From positions 1,302,001 through 1,366,000 of the forward strand of contig VZRR01012715.1 in the NCBI GenBank assembly GCA_013398015.1: a stretch of 64,000 bases of DNA, read 5' to 3'. Positions within the stretch are counted from its first letter, which is position 1, and the number at the start of each line of letters is the position of its first letter. Origin of the DNA: Oreocharis arfaki. Taxonomy: Eukaryota > Chordata > Aves > Passeriformes > Paramythiidae. Positions 61,201 to 63,805 of this stretch are shown in pieces. The notes below the pieces were generated by a model. The model was given only the letters and a program-made list of their open reading frames with translations, was not told the origin of the DNA and did not search any database. Both the position numbers and the translations under genes were made by a program.

Positions 61201-63805
61201 GGAATTTGAACATCAAGTTTCATATACATATTTACTATTAGTAACCTAAGGAGATTTCCTGGGAAGTTTGCTTGTGCAACCTGTGTCCAAGGAAATGCAG
61301 GATATTGCAGAGTATGCCTTTGCATTTGGCATTCTAGAGCAGATTCAGCTGTCTTCCTCACATTCATTAACCTTGCAGACCTAGTTGAATACAAGGATAA
61401 TGAAAAAAAGGCTTTTCAGCATTAAGAATGATGATGCTTTAGGAAGAAGTAGAGTAAAAAGATTGAGTCAGTTCTCTGTTAATGGCTGGGAGTAATACTG
61501 CGTTATGCCATGGGAAATGTTTGCTTTAGGGATCCAGAAGCTGTTTTTATAATTACTTTATTTTCAGTTTTTTATCTTTCAGAGAAATCTGCATCTTTAC
61601 AATTACTTTGCTATTGTCAGTGTTTTTAACTTTTATATTAAGAGCCTTATTTGCTGCAGGTATTTTCTGCAGTGATGCTCATTTCTGAGCTGGTTTGTGT
61701 GATAACTGGAAGTGGATCTTAGGTACTGCCTACTATGGCTGCATAGAGCTATATTTTAGAGACCTAAATATAGAAATATTTTAAATCTGATATCATTTTG
61801 CATTCTCAGGTTCTCTGTGAATTGTTCCAGTCCTCTCCTCAGCGTGGCAACCTCCCAACGTCTGGAAATATTTCAGGATTTATTAGGAGGCTTTTTTTGC
61901 AGCTGATGCTAGAGGATGAGAAAGTGACTTTGTTTCTTCAGTCACCTTGTCCAGTAAGAATTTTTGATACCGTATGATAAACATGAAATAAATTTAGCCT
62001 TTAAATCTTAAGTCTGAGAATATTCAACTTTGAAATGTTAGACAGCAGCTTTATTCTGCTGTATACGTTATGGAATTTTGGAAAGGAAAGTGCTGTTGAA
62101 TTGTAACTCAGCATTTTAGAAGAAAATTCAAGGCACTGTGTTAAGGTAACACACAATATTTGTTGGAAATGTACTGCTTCTGATGGATCTGACAACTGAA
62201 ATTTATCTTACAGAAGGCTTTTTGATAGCATCCTTACGCACTAGCAATAAATACAGATACAATATCTGTCCAGTAGTCCTTAGCAGCTCTGTTAAGGATC
62301 AGTCATAGTCAAAATTGGCAGAGATCCTTCAGCAATTAGCCAAAATGCCATGAATAAATTGAGTGACAAATATGTGAATTAATTTATAAAGCGGATGTAT
62401 GCTTTATGCTTCCACATGCTTCACTGGAACAGAATTACAATTGATGTTTGAAATGCTCTCCATTGAAGGCTGTGACTAAAAAAATAGGGTAAAACCACAA
62501 GGTTTTTTTAAAGATCTGATACTCCCATCCAGAAAAAATATTTTCCTCTTTGGTTTCTGCGTCTCAGAAGTAAAGTACTCCAGGAGATACATGAGAGGGG
62601 CACTGGATTGGATAGTATAAAATGGAAAAGGAAGCACAAATACAGTTTTAGCAAAAACGTTTAAATGTTTTGTTTGAACTTGGCTGAGTAGTTGTTGACA
62701 GGTCCGTTGATAATGTGAAGGTAACATCAATTTTTTGTTGATTGTTTTACATACAACAGATTTTTACGGAAAGCTATTACTAGATATGTAAAAGCAGAAA
62801 AAATGTTTTGAAGTTGTCATAATTCAGTTTCTTCTATTAAAGACACTAAGAAAGTCTGTTCTTACTGAGATGATTCCTCCTATAATATCCAAAGACAAAC
62901 TTTAAAGTGGATATACTTTAAAGTATATCTTAAACTTTATATACAGCATATACTTCTAGAATATCCAACAACATAACTTTTCAAAAATTGATTCCCCATT
63001 TTTATCTTAAAAGTTCTTACCAAAACTATTCCAGAAGCTCAGTTCTGATTGTCAGTGCATACTGGGTTTTTTTTATTGCATTGCACAACAACAAATTTGC
63101 CTTGTAAGTGCATATTAATAAATAGGTCTTCAGGGCTGTCTAAAAGACGTTGCGGTAAAATATTTGAAATGTTTTAGCTAATAGTGACTTAGTTACCTGT
63201 CATAATAACAAAAAGTAGATACTAAGTCTAGAGTAAACTTCCTCCTCAAGTCAGAGCAATATAGAAACATCATCTTCCTCTACTCAATGTGTATTGTTAT
63301 TTTTCTGTATTTAGTTTCAGAGTTAAGTTTTCATTTCCTAAATAATTGCAAGTCTCAGCCACTCAGTTTTTCTCTCATATTACAGCTGTGTAAAATAATA
63401 GGCTTTCTCAAAGCGAAGATGGTATCGTACTGTTTCTGATCTTTAAAATATTGTAGGCTTTCAAAACAAATTATTTTGAGTTAAAAAATTAAACTCGTCC
63501 TAATTTAAGGCATTTTTACTGTATACCTCCAAAGTCAAAGGATATTGCAGTTTTCTTTTTTAGCACGCTAAGAATTTAGCATTATCTAGCTGACGTGGCT
63601 TTATAAGAACTTAGTAGTTTAAGTTGTTTCTCAGTGTTAAAGTCATATTAAATGTTGACTGTTTTTTCCTTTCAGCTATACAAAGGTAGAATTAATGCTA
63701 CTAGTCATGTAATTCAACATCCAATGTATGGAGCTGGACACAAATTTCGTACTCTTCACTTGCCTGTCTCAACAACTCTAGCAGAGGTTCTTGATCGCGT
63801 GTCAG
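2901..63805 (+). CDS. BIRC6: BIRC6, central part (46 internal exons, both ends missing)
   Basis: BIRC6 is a giant cytosolic E2/E3 hybrid ubiquitin ligase and inhibitor of apoptosis. It restrains caspases 3, 7 and 9, is antagonised by SMAC, and works with the E1 UBA6, including on LC3B. Forty-six open segments read continuously as the family protein from a split Gly (GVDLLVDQPF) to AEVLDRVS. All 45 internal junctions keep phase, every intron has AG acceptors, and every donor is GT except the last (GC). Total 8,625 coding bases, about 2,875 residues, roughly residues 950-3,840 of the human protein by my estimate. This part is the helical scaffold with three beta-sandwich-like modules; BIR and UBC domains are outside the window. 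Human comparison is from memory, not alignment. I see no inactivating change, so the gene looks functional. Confidence 0.97.
3127..7437. other. BIRC6 intron, 4.3 kb
   Basis: The longest complete intron in the window. AT-rich unique sequence; no exon-like block that would fit between QTD and NSWDEHV, no recognised transposable element and no RNA gene. Ends with a strong acceptor TCTTTTTTTCTTGACAG. Confidence 0.8.
7438..7598 (+). CDS. BIRC6: BIRC6 exon 2 of window
   Basis: 161 bases, window residues 76-130. Encodes NNSWDEHVFELVLPKACM, then VGHVDFKFVLNSNITNIPQI and LLKNKAPGLGKVN. Alternating hydrophobic strands fit a beta-sandwich-like fold. The first residue after QTD is Asn here; I recall Ser in human. 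Donor is G|GTAAGA. Confidence 0.96.
7599..10415. other. BIRC6 intron, 2.8 kb
   Basis: Unique AT-rich sequence. The one distinctive element is a C-rich block at 8542-8564 (see separate entry). Pyrimidine-rich TCCCTTCCCTCCC sequence occurs near 9747-9770. No coding or mobile element was recognised. Confidence 0.75.
8542..8564 (-). other. G-quadruplex/i-motif candidate
   Basis: Four C-runs of 3, 4, 5 and 7 bases on the + strand, separated by 1, 2 and 1 bases. The minus strand therefore carries four G-runs of at least three with very short loops, the standard quadruplex pattern. It lies mid-intron, on the template strand for BIRC6. Any effect on transcription is inference. Confidence 0.7.
10416..10547 (+). 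CDS. BIRC6: BIRC6 exon 3 of window (two possible acceptors)
   Basis: With the downstream acceptor (CTCCAG|, exon 10458-10547, 90 bases) the protein runs KVN-AHNIEEERNGKP, matching the human form I recall (KVN-ALNIEVEQNGKP), window residues 130-160. With the upstream acceptor (TTTCCAG|, exon 10416-10547, 132 bases) it gains 14 residues, EAAVDRQITFPLSP, in frame and without a stop. Both acceptors have good pyrimidine tracts. The rest reads NEEMQYMDVEEPQC. Donor T|GTAAGT. Which form dominates cannot be told from sequence. Confidence 0.93.
10548..11765. other. BIRC6 intron, 1.2 kb
   Basis: Contains a CR1 tail ending at about 11241. Otherwise unique sequence. The acceptor (TCATGTTTTTGTAAG) has a short pyrimidine tract but gives perfect protein continuity. 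Confidence 0.8.
11190..11241 (+). mobile_element. CR1 LINE 3' tail fragment
   Basis: Reads AAAGGTCCTTTCCAACCCAA then ACCATTCTATGATTCTATGA, the characteristic 3' end of avian/reptilian CR1 elements with its ATTCTATG repeats. The start is uncertain because upstream sequence has diverged. 5'-truncated copies of this kind are the commonest CR1 form. Confidence 0.85.
11766..11897 (+). CDS. BIRC6: BIRC6 exon 4 of window
   Basis: 132 bases, window residues 160-204. Completes TGT (Cys) with its first two bases, then LRLCPFLEEHKEDILCGPVW, LATGLDLSGHAGML and LTSPKLVKG. Continues the first beta-sandwich-like region. Donor G|GTAAAC; a 190-base intron follows with nothing notable. Confidence 0.95.
12088..12266 (+). 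CDS. BIRC6: BIRC6 exon 5 of window
   Basis: 179 bases, window residues 204-263, ending on a codon boundary. Encodes GMAGGKYRSFLIHVKAVNDR, GTEEICNGGIRPVVRIPP and SLASLLAKVAAGK. The FLIHVKAV strand ends the beta-rich part; the LASLLAKVAAGK helix leads into scaffold. The 576-base intron after it holds a short (TG)7 at 12563-12577 and nothing else seen. Confidence 0.96.
12843..12973 (+). CDS. BIRC6: BIRC6 exon 6 of window
   Basis: 131 bases, window residues 264-307. Encodes EKPSSKIEATTSSRKSDNLR, then GCDLLQEVSVTIRRFKKTSI and SKER. The Ser/Thr/Lys-rich start is the least conserved part compared with my memory of human. The acceptor (ATTTTTTCCGAAAATATAAG) has its pyrimidine run set back from the AG. 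An 808-base intron follows; at 13431-13452 it has an 8-base inverted repeat (GCCACCAC/GTGGTGGC) around 6 bases. Confidence 0.94.
13782..13943 (+). CDS. BIRC6: BIRC6 exon 7 of window
   Basis: 162 bases, window residues 307-361. Encodes VQRCAMLQFSEFHEKLLTTL, CKKTEDGLTTEHAQSL and VLDTLCWLAGVYSNGPG. Amphipathic helices of the scaffold. Only 106 bases separate it from the next exon. Strong pyrimidine tract (TTTCCTTCCCCTTCTCCCTAG). Confidence 0.96.
14050..14181 (+). CDS. BIRC6: BIRC6 exon 8 of window
   Basis: 132 bases, window residues 361-405. Encodes SSKEGNDSLLSKTRKCVSDI, then IRVCFFEAGRSIAHKCARF and LALCIS. Helical, Cys-rich scaffold segment. A 178-base intron follows. Confidence 0.96.
14360..14457 (+). 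CDS. BIRC6: BIRC6 exon 9 of window
   Basis: 98 bases, window residues 405-438. Encodes NGRCDPSQQGFGSVLLKALL, DNMPLLPAAATGG. The 3' end ACAGGTG|GTACGT offers a second donor three bases upstream (ACAG|GTGGTA) that would drop one Gly; the downstream site matches the human protein I recall. Confidence 0.94.
14458..15665. other. BIRC6 intron, 1.2 kb
   Basis: Unique sequence. The part at about 14930-15350 is somewhat richer in G+C and has short overlapping open frames, but no family resemblance. No repeat was recognised. Confidence 0.7.
15666..15813 (+). CDS. BIRC6: BIRC6 exon 10 of window
   Basis: 148 bases, window residues 438-487. Encodes SVYWYFVLLNYVKDEDLAGC, STACASLLTAVSRQLQDR and LTPMEALLQTR. 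Helical scaffold; appears identical or nearly so to the human segment I recall. Confidence 0.97.
17796..18240 (-). mobile_element. old, degraded CR1 LINE fragment
   Basis: Starts with GTCATAGAATTAAATTATTCC, like a CR1 tail in reverse, and contains AAGCCTTTTAGTGCTTGTGTCCTG and TTGTGATGTGCAAAATTTTAG followed by ATTCCAGTTGAGGGCTCTGA. These resemble internal blocks of CR1 read on the opposite strand ('...CTTGTCCTG...', '...GTGGTGCCCAAAACTG...', '...CCAGGTGAGGCCTC...'). Divergence is high, ends are approximate, and the call is by eye. Confidence 0.6.
19341..19439. repeat. A/C-rich low-complexity tract
   Basis: Nearly pure A and C with CAAA, CAAACA and C5 blocks; a reverse-complement counterpart of the T/G tracts near 2.0 and 2.7 kb. 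Open frames through it on both strands (19080-19442 +, 19090-19419 -) are low-complexity artefacts. Confidence 0.75.
20072..20205 (+). CDS. BIRC6: BIRC6 exon 11 of window
   Basis: 134 bases, window residues 487-532. Encodes YGLYSSPFDPVLFDLEICGS, SCKNVYNSSIGVQSDEI and DLSDVLSG. Looks like a loop-rich connector with a negatively charged Ser/Asp end. The 1,084-base intron after it (20206-21289) has nothing recognised. Confidence 0.96.
21290..21424 (+). CDS. BIRC6: BIRC6 exon 12 of window
   Basis: 135 bases, window residues 532-577. Encodes NGKISSCAAAEGSFTSLTGL, LEVEPLHFTCVSTSDGTRIE, RDDA. Donor A|GTACGT, with the Met codon ATG split across the junction. The 583-base intron that follows holds a small minisatellite at 21815-21863. 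Confidence 0.96.
21815..21863. repeat. 14-base tandem repeat, three copies
   Basis: CATAGTCTATAAAC occurs at 21815-21828, 21829-21842 and 21850-21863. A 7-base CATAATC partial unit separates the second and third copies. Confidence 0.9.
22008..22195 (+). CDS. BIRC6: BIRC6 exon 13 of window
   Basis: 188 bases, window residues 577-639, ending on a codon boundary. Encodes MSTFGVTPAVGGLSSGTVGE, ASTALSSAAQVALQSLSH and a Gln-rich heptad-like stretch (AEQQLQVLQEKQQQLLKLQQ). The last part is a probable coiled coil continuing into exon 14. A 629-base intron follows with no recognised element. Confidence 0.96.
22825..23139 (+). CDS. BIRC6: BIRC6 exon 14 of window
   Basis: 315 bases, 105 whole codons, window residues 640-744. 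Opens KAKLEAKLHQTT (end of the coiled coil), then seven Ala codons (22861-22881, mostly GCA), then a Pro/Thr-rich disordered linker (PPTPKTTPLFMTPPLTPPNE) and AELAQLFPGSVIDPP. It ends KSRT, where I recall KSRM in human (ACG for ATG). TP pairs are potential proline-directed phosphorylation sites (inference). Intron of 382 bases follows. Confidence 0.95.
23522..23621 (+). CDS. BIRC6: BIRC6 exon 15 of window
   Basis: 100 bases, window residues 745-778. Encodes NPLGSGLALAISHASHFLQP, PPHQSIIIERMHSG. Leads directly into the second beta-sandwich-like module. A 498-base intron follows without recognised features. Confidence 0.95.
24120..24334 (+). CDS. BIRC6: BIRC6 exon 16 of window
   Basis: 215 bases, window residues 778-849. 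Encodes ARRFVTLDFGRPILLTDVLI, PTCGDLASLSIDIWTLGEEV and SLILHDLLPPPVCRFMK. The pattern of strands (VTLDFG, LTDVLIP, LSIDIWT) with a late PPxxCR resembles galactose-binding/DOC-like beta-sandwiches, the module type described as carbohydrate-binding-like in BIRC6 structures. A ligand is not implied. Confidence 0.96.
24505..24713 (+). CDS. BIRC6: BIRC6 exon 17 of window
   Basis: 209 bases, window residues 850-919. Encodes ITVIGRYGSTNARAKIPLGF, YYGHTYILPFENELKLMHDP and QHLAMMVALQEDIQCR. ITVIGRYG is the last strand of the beta-sandwich; the second half returns to helix. The ELKLMHDPLRGEGEAAN loop differs slightly from the human form I recall. A 307-base intron follows. Confidence 0.96.
25021..25367 (+). 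CDS. BIRC6: BIRC6 exon 18 of window
   Basis: 347 bases, window residues 919-1035. Encodes YNLACHRLEILLQSIDLPPL, then YQDCIQLQLQLNLAHHAVQR and STEQLRTIIRYLLDTLLSLL. Long amphipathic helices of the alpha-solenoid. A stretch near ASRKTLKEQSDPKELIQM is a variable loop. Confidence 0.97.
25368..26421. other. BIRC6 intron, 1.05 kb
   Basis: Contains a clear minus-strand CR1 tail at 25484-25602. The sequence after it (to about 25930) may be a diverged continuation, but I cannot support that by eye. Confidence 0.75.
25484..25602 (-). mobile_element. CR1 LINE 3' tail fragment, reverse orientation
   Basis: Reads TAGAATCATAGAAATGTAGA, GAAGGGATCTTAAAGATCAT, CTAGTTCCAACACCCTGCCA, then CACTAGACCAGGCTGCTCCA and AGCCACA. 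This is the reverse complement of the CR1 3' region and the best-preserved CR1 copy in the window. Confidence 0.92.
26422..26641 (+). CDS. BIRC6: BIRC6 exon 19 of window
   Basis: 220 bases, window residues 1035-1108. Encodes HSVPVVLQSTFHAQACEELF, KHLCISGTPKIRLHTGLLL and CGGERWWGQFLSNVLQELYN, ending FPQDR. Armadillo-like helical repeats. An 896-base intron follows with no recognised element. Confidence 0.97.
27538..27671 (+). CDS. BIRC6: BIRC6 exon 20 of window
   Basis: 134 bases, window residues 1108-1153. Encodes VFMLLSCIGQRSLSNSGVLE, SLLNLLDNLLSPLQPHLP and VHRRTE. Helical. Donor G|GTAGCC is weaker than most but keeps the frame. Confidence 0.96.
27672..30198. other. BIRC6 intron, 2.5 kb
   Basis: Mostly unique sequence, with a purine-rich tract at about 28785-28980 and a TAG/TAA trinucleotide patch at 29470-29489. 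No coding or mobile element was recognised. Confidence 0.7.
28785..28980. repeat. purine-rich tract
   Basis: Strong A+G bias on the + strand over about 200 bases (GGAAAAAGTGAAAAAACAAA, GAGGAAAAAAGGAATAAAG, GGAAGGAGGGAGGGAGAGAA), interrupted by a short T9 run. No repeat unit is maintained. Confidence 0.65.
30199..30336 (+). CDS. BIRC6: BIRC6 exon 21 of window
   Basis: 138 bases, window residues 1153-1199. Encodes GVLDIPMISWVVMLVSRLLD, YVATVEDEAATAKKPLNG and KERERFLTG. The acceptor (CTGTTTATTTTGAAG) is modest. A 794-base intron follows, holding a TAG/TAA/TTA trinucleotide-rich patch at 30727-30795. Confidence 0.95.
30727..30795. repeat. TAG/TAA/TTA trinucleotide-rich patch
   Basis: TAGTAGTAGTAGTAATAATA, then TTATTATTATTATCATAATC and TTATTATTATT. 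The first part matches a patch at 29470-29489, including the preceding GTCA. Both look like independent short microsatellites. Confidence 0.7.
31131..31258 (+). CDS. BIRC6: BIRC6 exon 22 of window
   Basis: 128 bases, window residues 1199-1241. Encodes NQWSFINNSLHTQSLSRSTK, GNSSLDRLYSRKIRKQLV and HHKQ. A Ser-rich linker leads into a basic helix. A 420-base intron follows with nothing recognised. Antisense open frames here are shadows. Confidence 0.95.
31679..31810 (+). CDS. BIRC6: BIRC6 exon 23 of window
   Basis: 132 bases, 44 whole codons, window residues 1242-1285. Encodes QLNLLKAKQKALVEQMEKEK, IQSNKGSSYKLLVEQAKL and KQATSK. Lys/Glu/Gln-rich heptad pattern, a probable coiled coil joined with exons 22 and 24. 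Confidence 0.96.
31811..33712. other. BIRC6 intron, 1.9 kb
   Basis: Unique AT-rich sequence; no repeat, gene or RNA recognised. Confidence 0.7.
33713..33928 (+). CDS. BIRC6: BIRC6 exon 24 of window
   Basis: 216 bases, 72 whole codons, window residues 1286-1357. Encodes HFKDLIRLRRTAEWPRSSLD, TEVSTAKETPEIEPLPFT and ALFLLSMDFTCHADLLLFVC, ending K. The coiled coil ends in RLRR; hydrophobic scaffold helices resume. A 320-base intron follows. Confidence 0.97.
34249..34432 (+). CDS. BIRC6: BIRC6 exon 25 of window
   Basis: 184 bases, window residues 1358-1419. Encodes VLARIANATRPTIHLCEIVN, ETQLERLLLLLVGTDFNRGD and AQYSLTCMLQDILAG. Helical scaffold. Intron of 383 bases follows. Confidence 0.97.
34816..34971 (+). 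CDS. BIRC6: BIRC6 exon 26 of window
   Basis: 156 bases, window residues 1419-1471. Encodes ELLAPIAAEAMEESALGEDA, GASAGDSDDSLQQSTVQL and VETIDEPLTHDITG. Acidic, Ser-rich and probably disordered; D/E clusters make it a plausible protease- or kinase-accessible loop (inference). The acceptor (TTAATTTAATACGTAG) is purine-interrupted. A 340-base intron follows. Confidence 0.95.
35312..35445 (+). CDS. BIRC6: BIRC6 exon 27 of window
   Basis: 134 bases, window residues 1471-1515. Encodes APPLSSLEKDKDIDLELLQD, LMEVDIDPLDIDLEKDPL and AAKVFK. A strikingly acidic segment alternating Asp/Glu with Leu/Ile. The acceptor (CTTTTAATGATTCAAG) is weak-looking but continuity is exact. Confidence 0.95.
35446..37049. 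other. BIRC6 intron, 1.6 kb
   Basis: Unique sequence. The part at about 36100-36480 is pyrimidine-biased on the + strand. Ends with a T-rich acceptor (TTTTTGTTTGTTTTTTAAG). No gene or mobile element is seen. Confidence 0.7.
37050..37203 (+). CDS. BIRC6: BIRC6 exon 28 of window
   Basis: 154 bases, window residues 1516-1567. Encodes PISSTWYDYWGAEYGTYNYN, PYIGGVGIPVAKPPVTTE and GSQTVSISVSQ. Tyr/Gly-rich with aromatic clustering, conserved with the human segment I recall; probably an extended connector. Confidence 0.96.
37790..37908 (+). mobile_element. tRNA-derived SINE with CR1-type tail
   Basis: Starts GATTAGCTCAGTTGTTCACA, matching a tRNA A-box region (TTAGCTCAGTTGGTTAGAGC type, best like tRNA-Ile), continues AATAACGCC-like ATAACACCAGGG and a shortened CTGTATGGGCTATT, as at a tRNA 3' end. 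Then comes GTTGGGCTTGATGACCTTTG, TGGGTCCCCTCCAACTCAGA and ATATTCTGATTCTGT, a CR1 3' tail. Such chimeras are moved by CR1 machinery and are known from songbirds (TguSINE1). The copy is degraded, and no clear target-site duplication was seen. Confidence 0.8.
37961..38077 (+). CDS. BIRC6: BIRC6 exon 29 of window
   Basis: 117 bases, window residues 1567-1606. Encodes ALDARLEVGLEQQAELMLKM, MSTLEADSILQALTNISPT. Two scaffold helices. Donor T|GTAACT splits the next Leu codon. The 922-base intron after it (38078-38999) has no recognised element. Confidence 0.95.
39000..39154 (+). CDS. BIRC6: BIRC6 exon 30 of window
   Basis: 155 bases, window residues 1606-1657. Encodes LTQSPSGTDDSLLRGLHAAN, QNAQLIVQLSSIPMLSAC and FNKLFSMLQVHHVQ. 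Short loop, then helices. Confidence 0.96.
39465..39612 (+). mobile_element. CR1 LINE 3' fragment, diverged
   Basis: Reads GATTTGTGGAGGTTTTCAAA, then TTTTTTGAGCAGGTTGGGTT, GGATAACTTGCAAAGGTCGC and TTCCAATCTGAATTATCCAA. This follows the CR1 end pattern (GAGCAGG..GGTTGGA..GA.CT.CAGAGGTC.CTTCCAA), with several substitutions. The left edge is approximate. Confidence 0.8.
40214..40245. repeat. (GT)16 microsatellite
   Basis: Uninterrupted GT dinucleotides, 32 bases, preceded by GAGAGGGAGA. The longest dinucleotide repeat in the window. Confidence 0.97.
40358..40484 (+). CDS. BIRC6: BIRC6 exon 31 of window
   Basis: 127 bases, window residues 1658-1700. Encodes LESLLQLWLTLSLNSSSSGS, KDSGADIFLYNANRIPVV and SLNQ. 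Helix, Ser-rich loop, then a strand-like segment. An 838-base intron follows with no recognised element. Confidence 0.96.
41323..41433 (+). CDS. BIRC6: BIRC6 exon 32 of window
   Basis: 111 bases, window residues 1700-1737. Encodes ASVTSFLSVLAWYPNTLLRT, WCLVLHSLTLMTNMQLN. Very hydrophobic paired helices of the scaffold. Confidence 0.96.
41434..43947. other. BIRC6 intron, 2.5 kb
   Basis: AT-rich unique sequence, except a visibly G+C-richer block at about 43020-43330 that may be an old unrecognised insertion. A GA/TA-rich microsatellite-like patch lies at 42688-42712. Confidence 0.7.
43948..44081 (+). CDS. BIRC6: BIRC6 exon 33 of window
   Basis: 134 bases, window residues 1737-1781. Encodes AGPSSAIGAQESTAQLLVSD, PNLIHVLVKFLSGTNPHG and TNQHSPQ. 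The first residues (AGPSS) differ from the SGSSS I recall in human. A 946-base intron (44082-45027) follows with nothing recognised. Confidence 0.95.
45028..45155 (+). CDS. BIRC6: BIRC6 exon 34 of window
   Basis: 128 bases, window residues 1782-1824. Encodes VGPTATQAMQEFLTRLQVHL, SSTCPQMFSEFLLKLIHI and LSTER. Helical scaffold. Confidence 0.96.
45156..47300. other. BIRC6 intron, 2.1 kb
   Basis: Holds a G+C- and CpG-richer block at about 45650-45970 with minus-strand open frames, an 18-base perfect palindrome (46912-46929), an A13 run (46971-46983) and a long T-rich acceptor region from about 47264. No gene is called. Confidence 0.7.
46912..46929. repeat. perfect 18-base palindrome
   Basis: CAGTCTATA immediately followed by TATAGACTG. 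GACTGTTC occurs both just before it and at its right end. Confidence 0.95.
47301..47863 (+). CDS. BIRC6: BIRC6 exon 35 of window
   Basis: 563 bases, the second-largest exon here, window residues 1824-2012. Encodes GAFQTGQGPLDAQVKLLEFT, SVSTISAVIESITFLVHHYI, DKVMSRSGSDSSVGARACFG, MTRDQLMFDLLKLINILVQL, then a variable Ser/Thr/Gly-rich loop (residues about 1940-1975) and AYVADLVLANQQIMSQILSA. Mostly helical with one long disordered loop. The open frame runs on into the intron, but GTAGGT after ATTATTG and the match to the next exon set the end. Confidence 0.97.
48086..48150 (-). mobile_element. possible CR1 tail fragment, reverse orientation
   Basis: In the 552-base intron after exon 35: CTGAATCTCAGAATGCTTAA, then AAAGGAACTCTGGAGATCAT, CTAGCTAGGAGTGATTCCAA. 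This resembles a reverse CR1 tail (GAATCA.AGAATG..TTAGGTTGGAA...GAGATCATCTAGTCCAA), but divergence is high. Confidence 0.5.
48416..48591 (+). CDS. BIRC6: BIRC6 exon 36 of window
   Basis: 176 bases, window residues 2012-2070. Encodes ASGLHLTKHENFHGGLDAIS, VGDGLFTILTTLSKKATTVQ and VMLQPILTYMACGYMGRQ. A 538-base intron follows; (GA)7 occurs at 48752-48765. Confidence 0.96.
49130..49226 (+). CDS. BIRC6: BIRC6 exon 37 of window
   Basis: 97 bases, window residues 2071-2103. Encodes GSLATCQLSEPLLWFILRVL, DTSEALKAFHDM. Helical. Only 175 bases separate it from exon 38. Confidence 0.96.
49402..49596 (+). CDS. BIRC6: BIRC6 exon 38 of window
   Basis: 195 bases, window residues 2103-2168. Encodes GVQLICNNMVTSTRAIVNTA, RSMVSTIMKFLDSGPTKA and EPDNAEGIHNFAPLG. 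Helices, then a linker into the third beta-sandwich-like module. Confidence 0.96.
49597..51534. other. BIRC6 intron, 1.9 kb
   Basis: Unique sequence with a local tandem duplication (22-base core AGTACATTCTGATTC.., copies at 50726-50747 and 50762-50783). No gene or mobile element is recognised. Confidence 0.7.
51535..51735 (+). CDS. BIRC6: BIRC6 exon 39 of window
   Basis: 201 bases, window residues 2168-2235. Encodes SITSSSPTAQPAEVLLQATP, PHRRARSAAWSYIFLPEEAW and CDLTIHLPAAVLLKEIHIQP. Start of the third beta-sandwich-like module; WCDLTIHLP and VLLKEIHIQP are typical jelly-roll strands. HRRAR is a basic cluster just before it. Confidence 0.96.
52343..52622 (+). CDS. BIRC6: BIRC6 exon 40 of window
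   Basis: 280 bases, window residues 2235-2328. Encodes CPSSVSVEISADGVNMLPLS, TPVITSGLTYIKIQLVKAEV and LGLSQIKLLGLTAFGN. Completes the DOC/galactose-binding-like beta-sandwich; the closing IKIQL and IKLLGL strands match that fold. The tail NPFLPSEDQVSKT leads back to helices. The 607-base intron before this exon holds nothing recognised. Confidence 0.97.
52623..54911. other. BIRC6 intron, 2.3 kb, with assembly scar
   Basis: Contains a T18 run (52731-52748), very AT-rich sequence around 53160-54060, and the duplicated block with an N at 54326. A/C-rich sequence follows to about 54545. No gene is seen. Confidence 0.8.
54134..54515. repeat. ~190-base direct duplication around a single N (probable assembly artefact)
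   Basis: Copy 1 is 54134-54325 (192 bases) and copy 2 is 54327-54515 (189 bases), separated only by N at 54326. They differ by one substitution (TTCCC/TCCCC) and a 3-base indel near the start (TTCACTGCAG/TTCACAG). Both end in the same A/C-rich run. The N at the exact junction suggests overlapping contig ends or two alleles joined without collapsing. Confidence 0.9.
54912..55168 (+). CDS. BIRC6: BIRC6 exon 41 of window
   Basis: 257 bases, window residues 2328-2414. Encodes IGWLRLLHHCLTHISDLEGM, MASAAAPTANLLQTCAAL and TRIGLKLIDILLRNCSASGS, ending DPA. Helical scaffold. The 1,152-base intron (55169-56320) that follows has no recognised element. Confidence 0.97.
56321..56429 (+). CDS. BIRC6: BIRC6 exon 42 of window
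   Basis: 109 bases, window residues 2414-2450. Encodes DLNSPLLFGRLNGLSSDSTI, DILYQLGTTQDPGTKDR. The acceptor has a T9 tract set 11 bases back (TTTTTTTTTGAATGCGGCAAG). A 507-base intron follows. Confidence 0.96.
56937..57158 (+). CDS. BIRC6: BIRC6 exon 43 of window
   Basis: 222 bases, window residues 2450-2524. Encodes IQALLKWVSDSARVAAMKKS, GRVSYICPNSSTREYGLLMP and LWHSYELLVEYDLPALLDRE, ending LFE. Helices around a short loop. Confidence 0.97.
57159..60122. other. BIRC6 intron, 3.0 kb
   Basis: Unique AT-rich sequence. A short TTTTAGAATCGCTGAGG near 59503 is too little to call a CR1 copy. A 73-codon open frame at 59806-60027 lacks splice and family support. No gene is seen. Confidence 0.7.
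60123..60903 (+). CDS. BIRC6: BIRC6 exon 44 of window
   Basis: 781 bases, the largest exon in the window, window residues 2524-2784. Encodes SLFNWSMSLPCNMVLKKAVD, then HPNYFSLLMRWMGITPPP, a Ser/Asp/Lys-rich loop (MTDDSKKQDLSSSLTDDSKN), SLPSLLVRSLASFCFNHTSS, MPITADLVAPVLRFLTEVGN and TTGLTTQQRTAIENATVAFF. Scaffold helices with two disordered loops. A 906-base intron follows with no recognised element. Confidence 0.97.
61810..61953 (+). CDS. BIRC6: BIRC6 exon 45 of window
   Basis: 144 bases, 48 whole codons, window residues 2785-2832. Encodes VLCELFQSSPQRGNLPTSGN, ISGFIRRLFLQLMLEDEK and VTLFLQSPCP. Final scaffold helices before the ubiquitin-like part. Confidence 0.96.
61954..63675. other. BIRC6 intron, 1.7 kb
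   Basis: Unique AT-rich sequence with a perfect 20-base palindrome at 62910-62929. No gene or mobile element recognised. Confidence 0.7.
62910..62929. repeat. perfect 20-base palindrome
   Basis: GATATACTTT immediately followed by its reverse complement AAAGTATATC. Flanking CTTTAAAG and TTAAACTTTA make the neighbourhood rich in related inverted repeats. Confidence 0.95.
63676..63805 (+). CDS. BIRC6: BIRC6 exon 46 of window (last complete exon)
   Basis: 130 bases, window residues 2833-2876. Encodes LYKGRINATSHVIQHPMYGA, GHKFRTLHLPVSTTLAEV and LDRVS. The strands and 'TTLAEVLDRV' helix are the opening of the ubiquitin-like part of BIRC6. The exon ends TGTCAG before GCAAGT, a GC donor; human continues DTPS, which needs exactly this split (G|AT). 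Confidence 0.95.
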
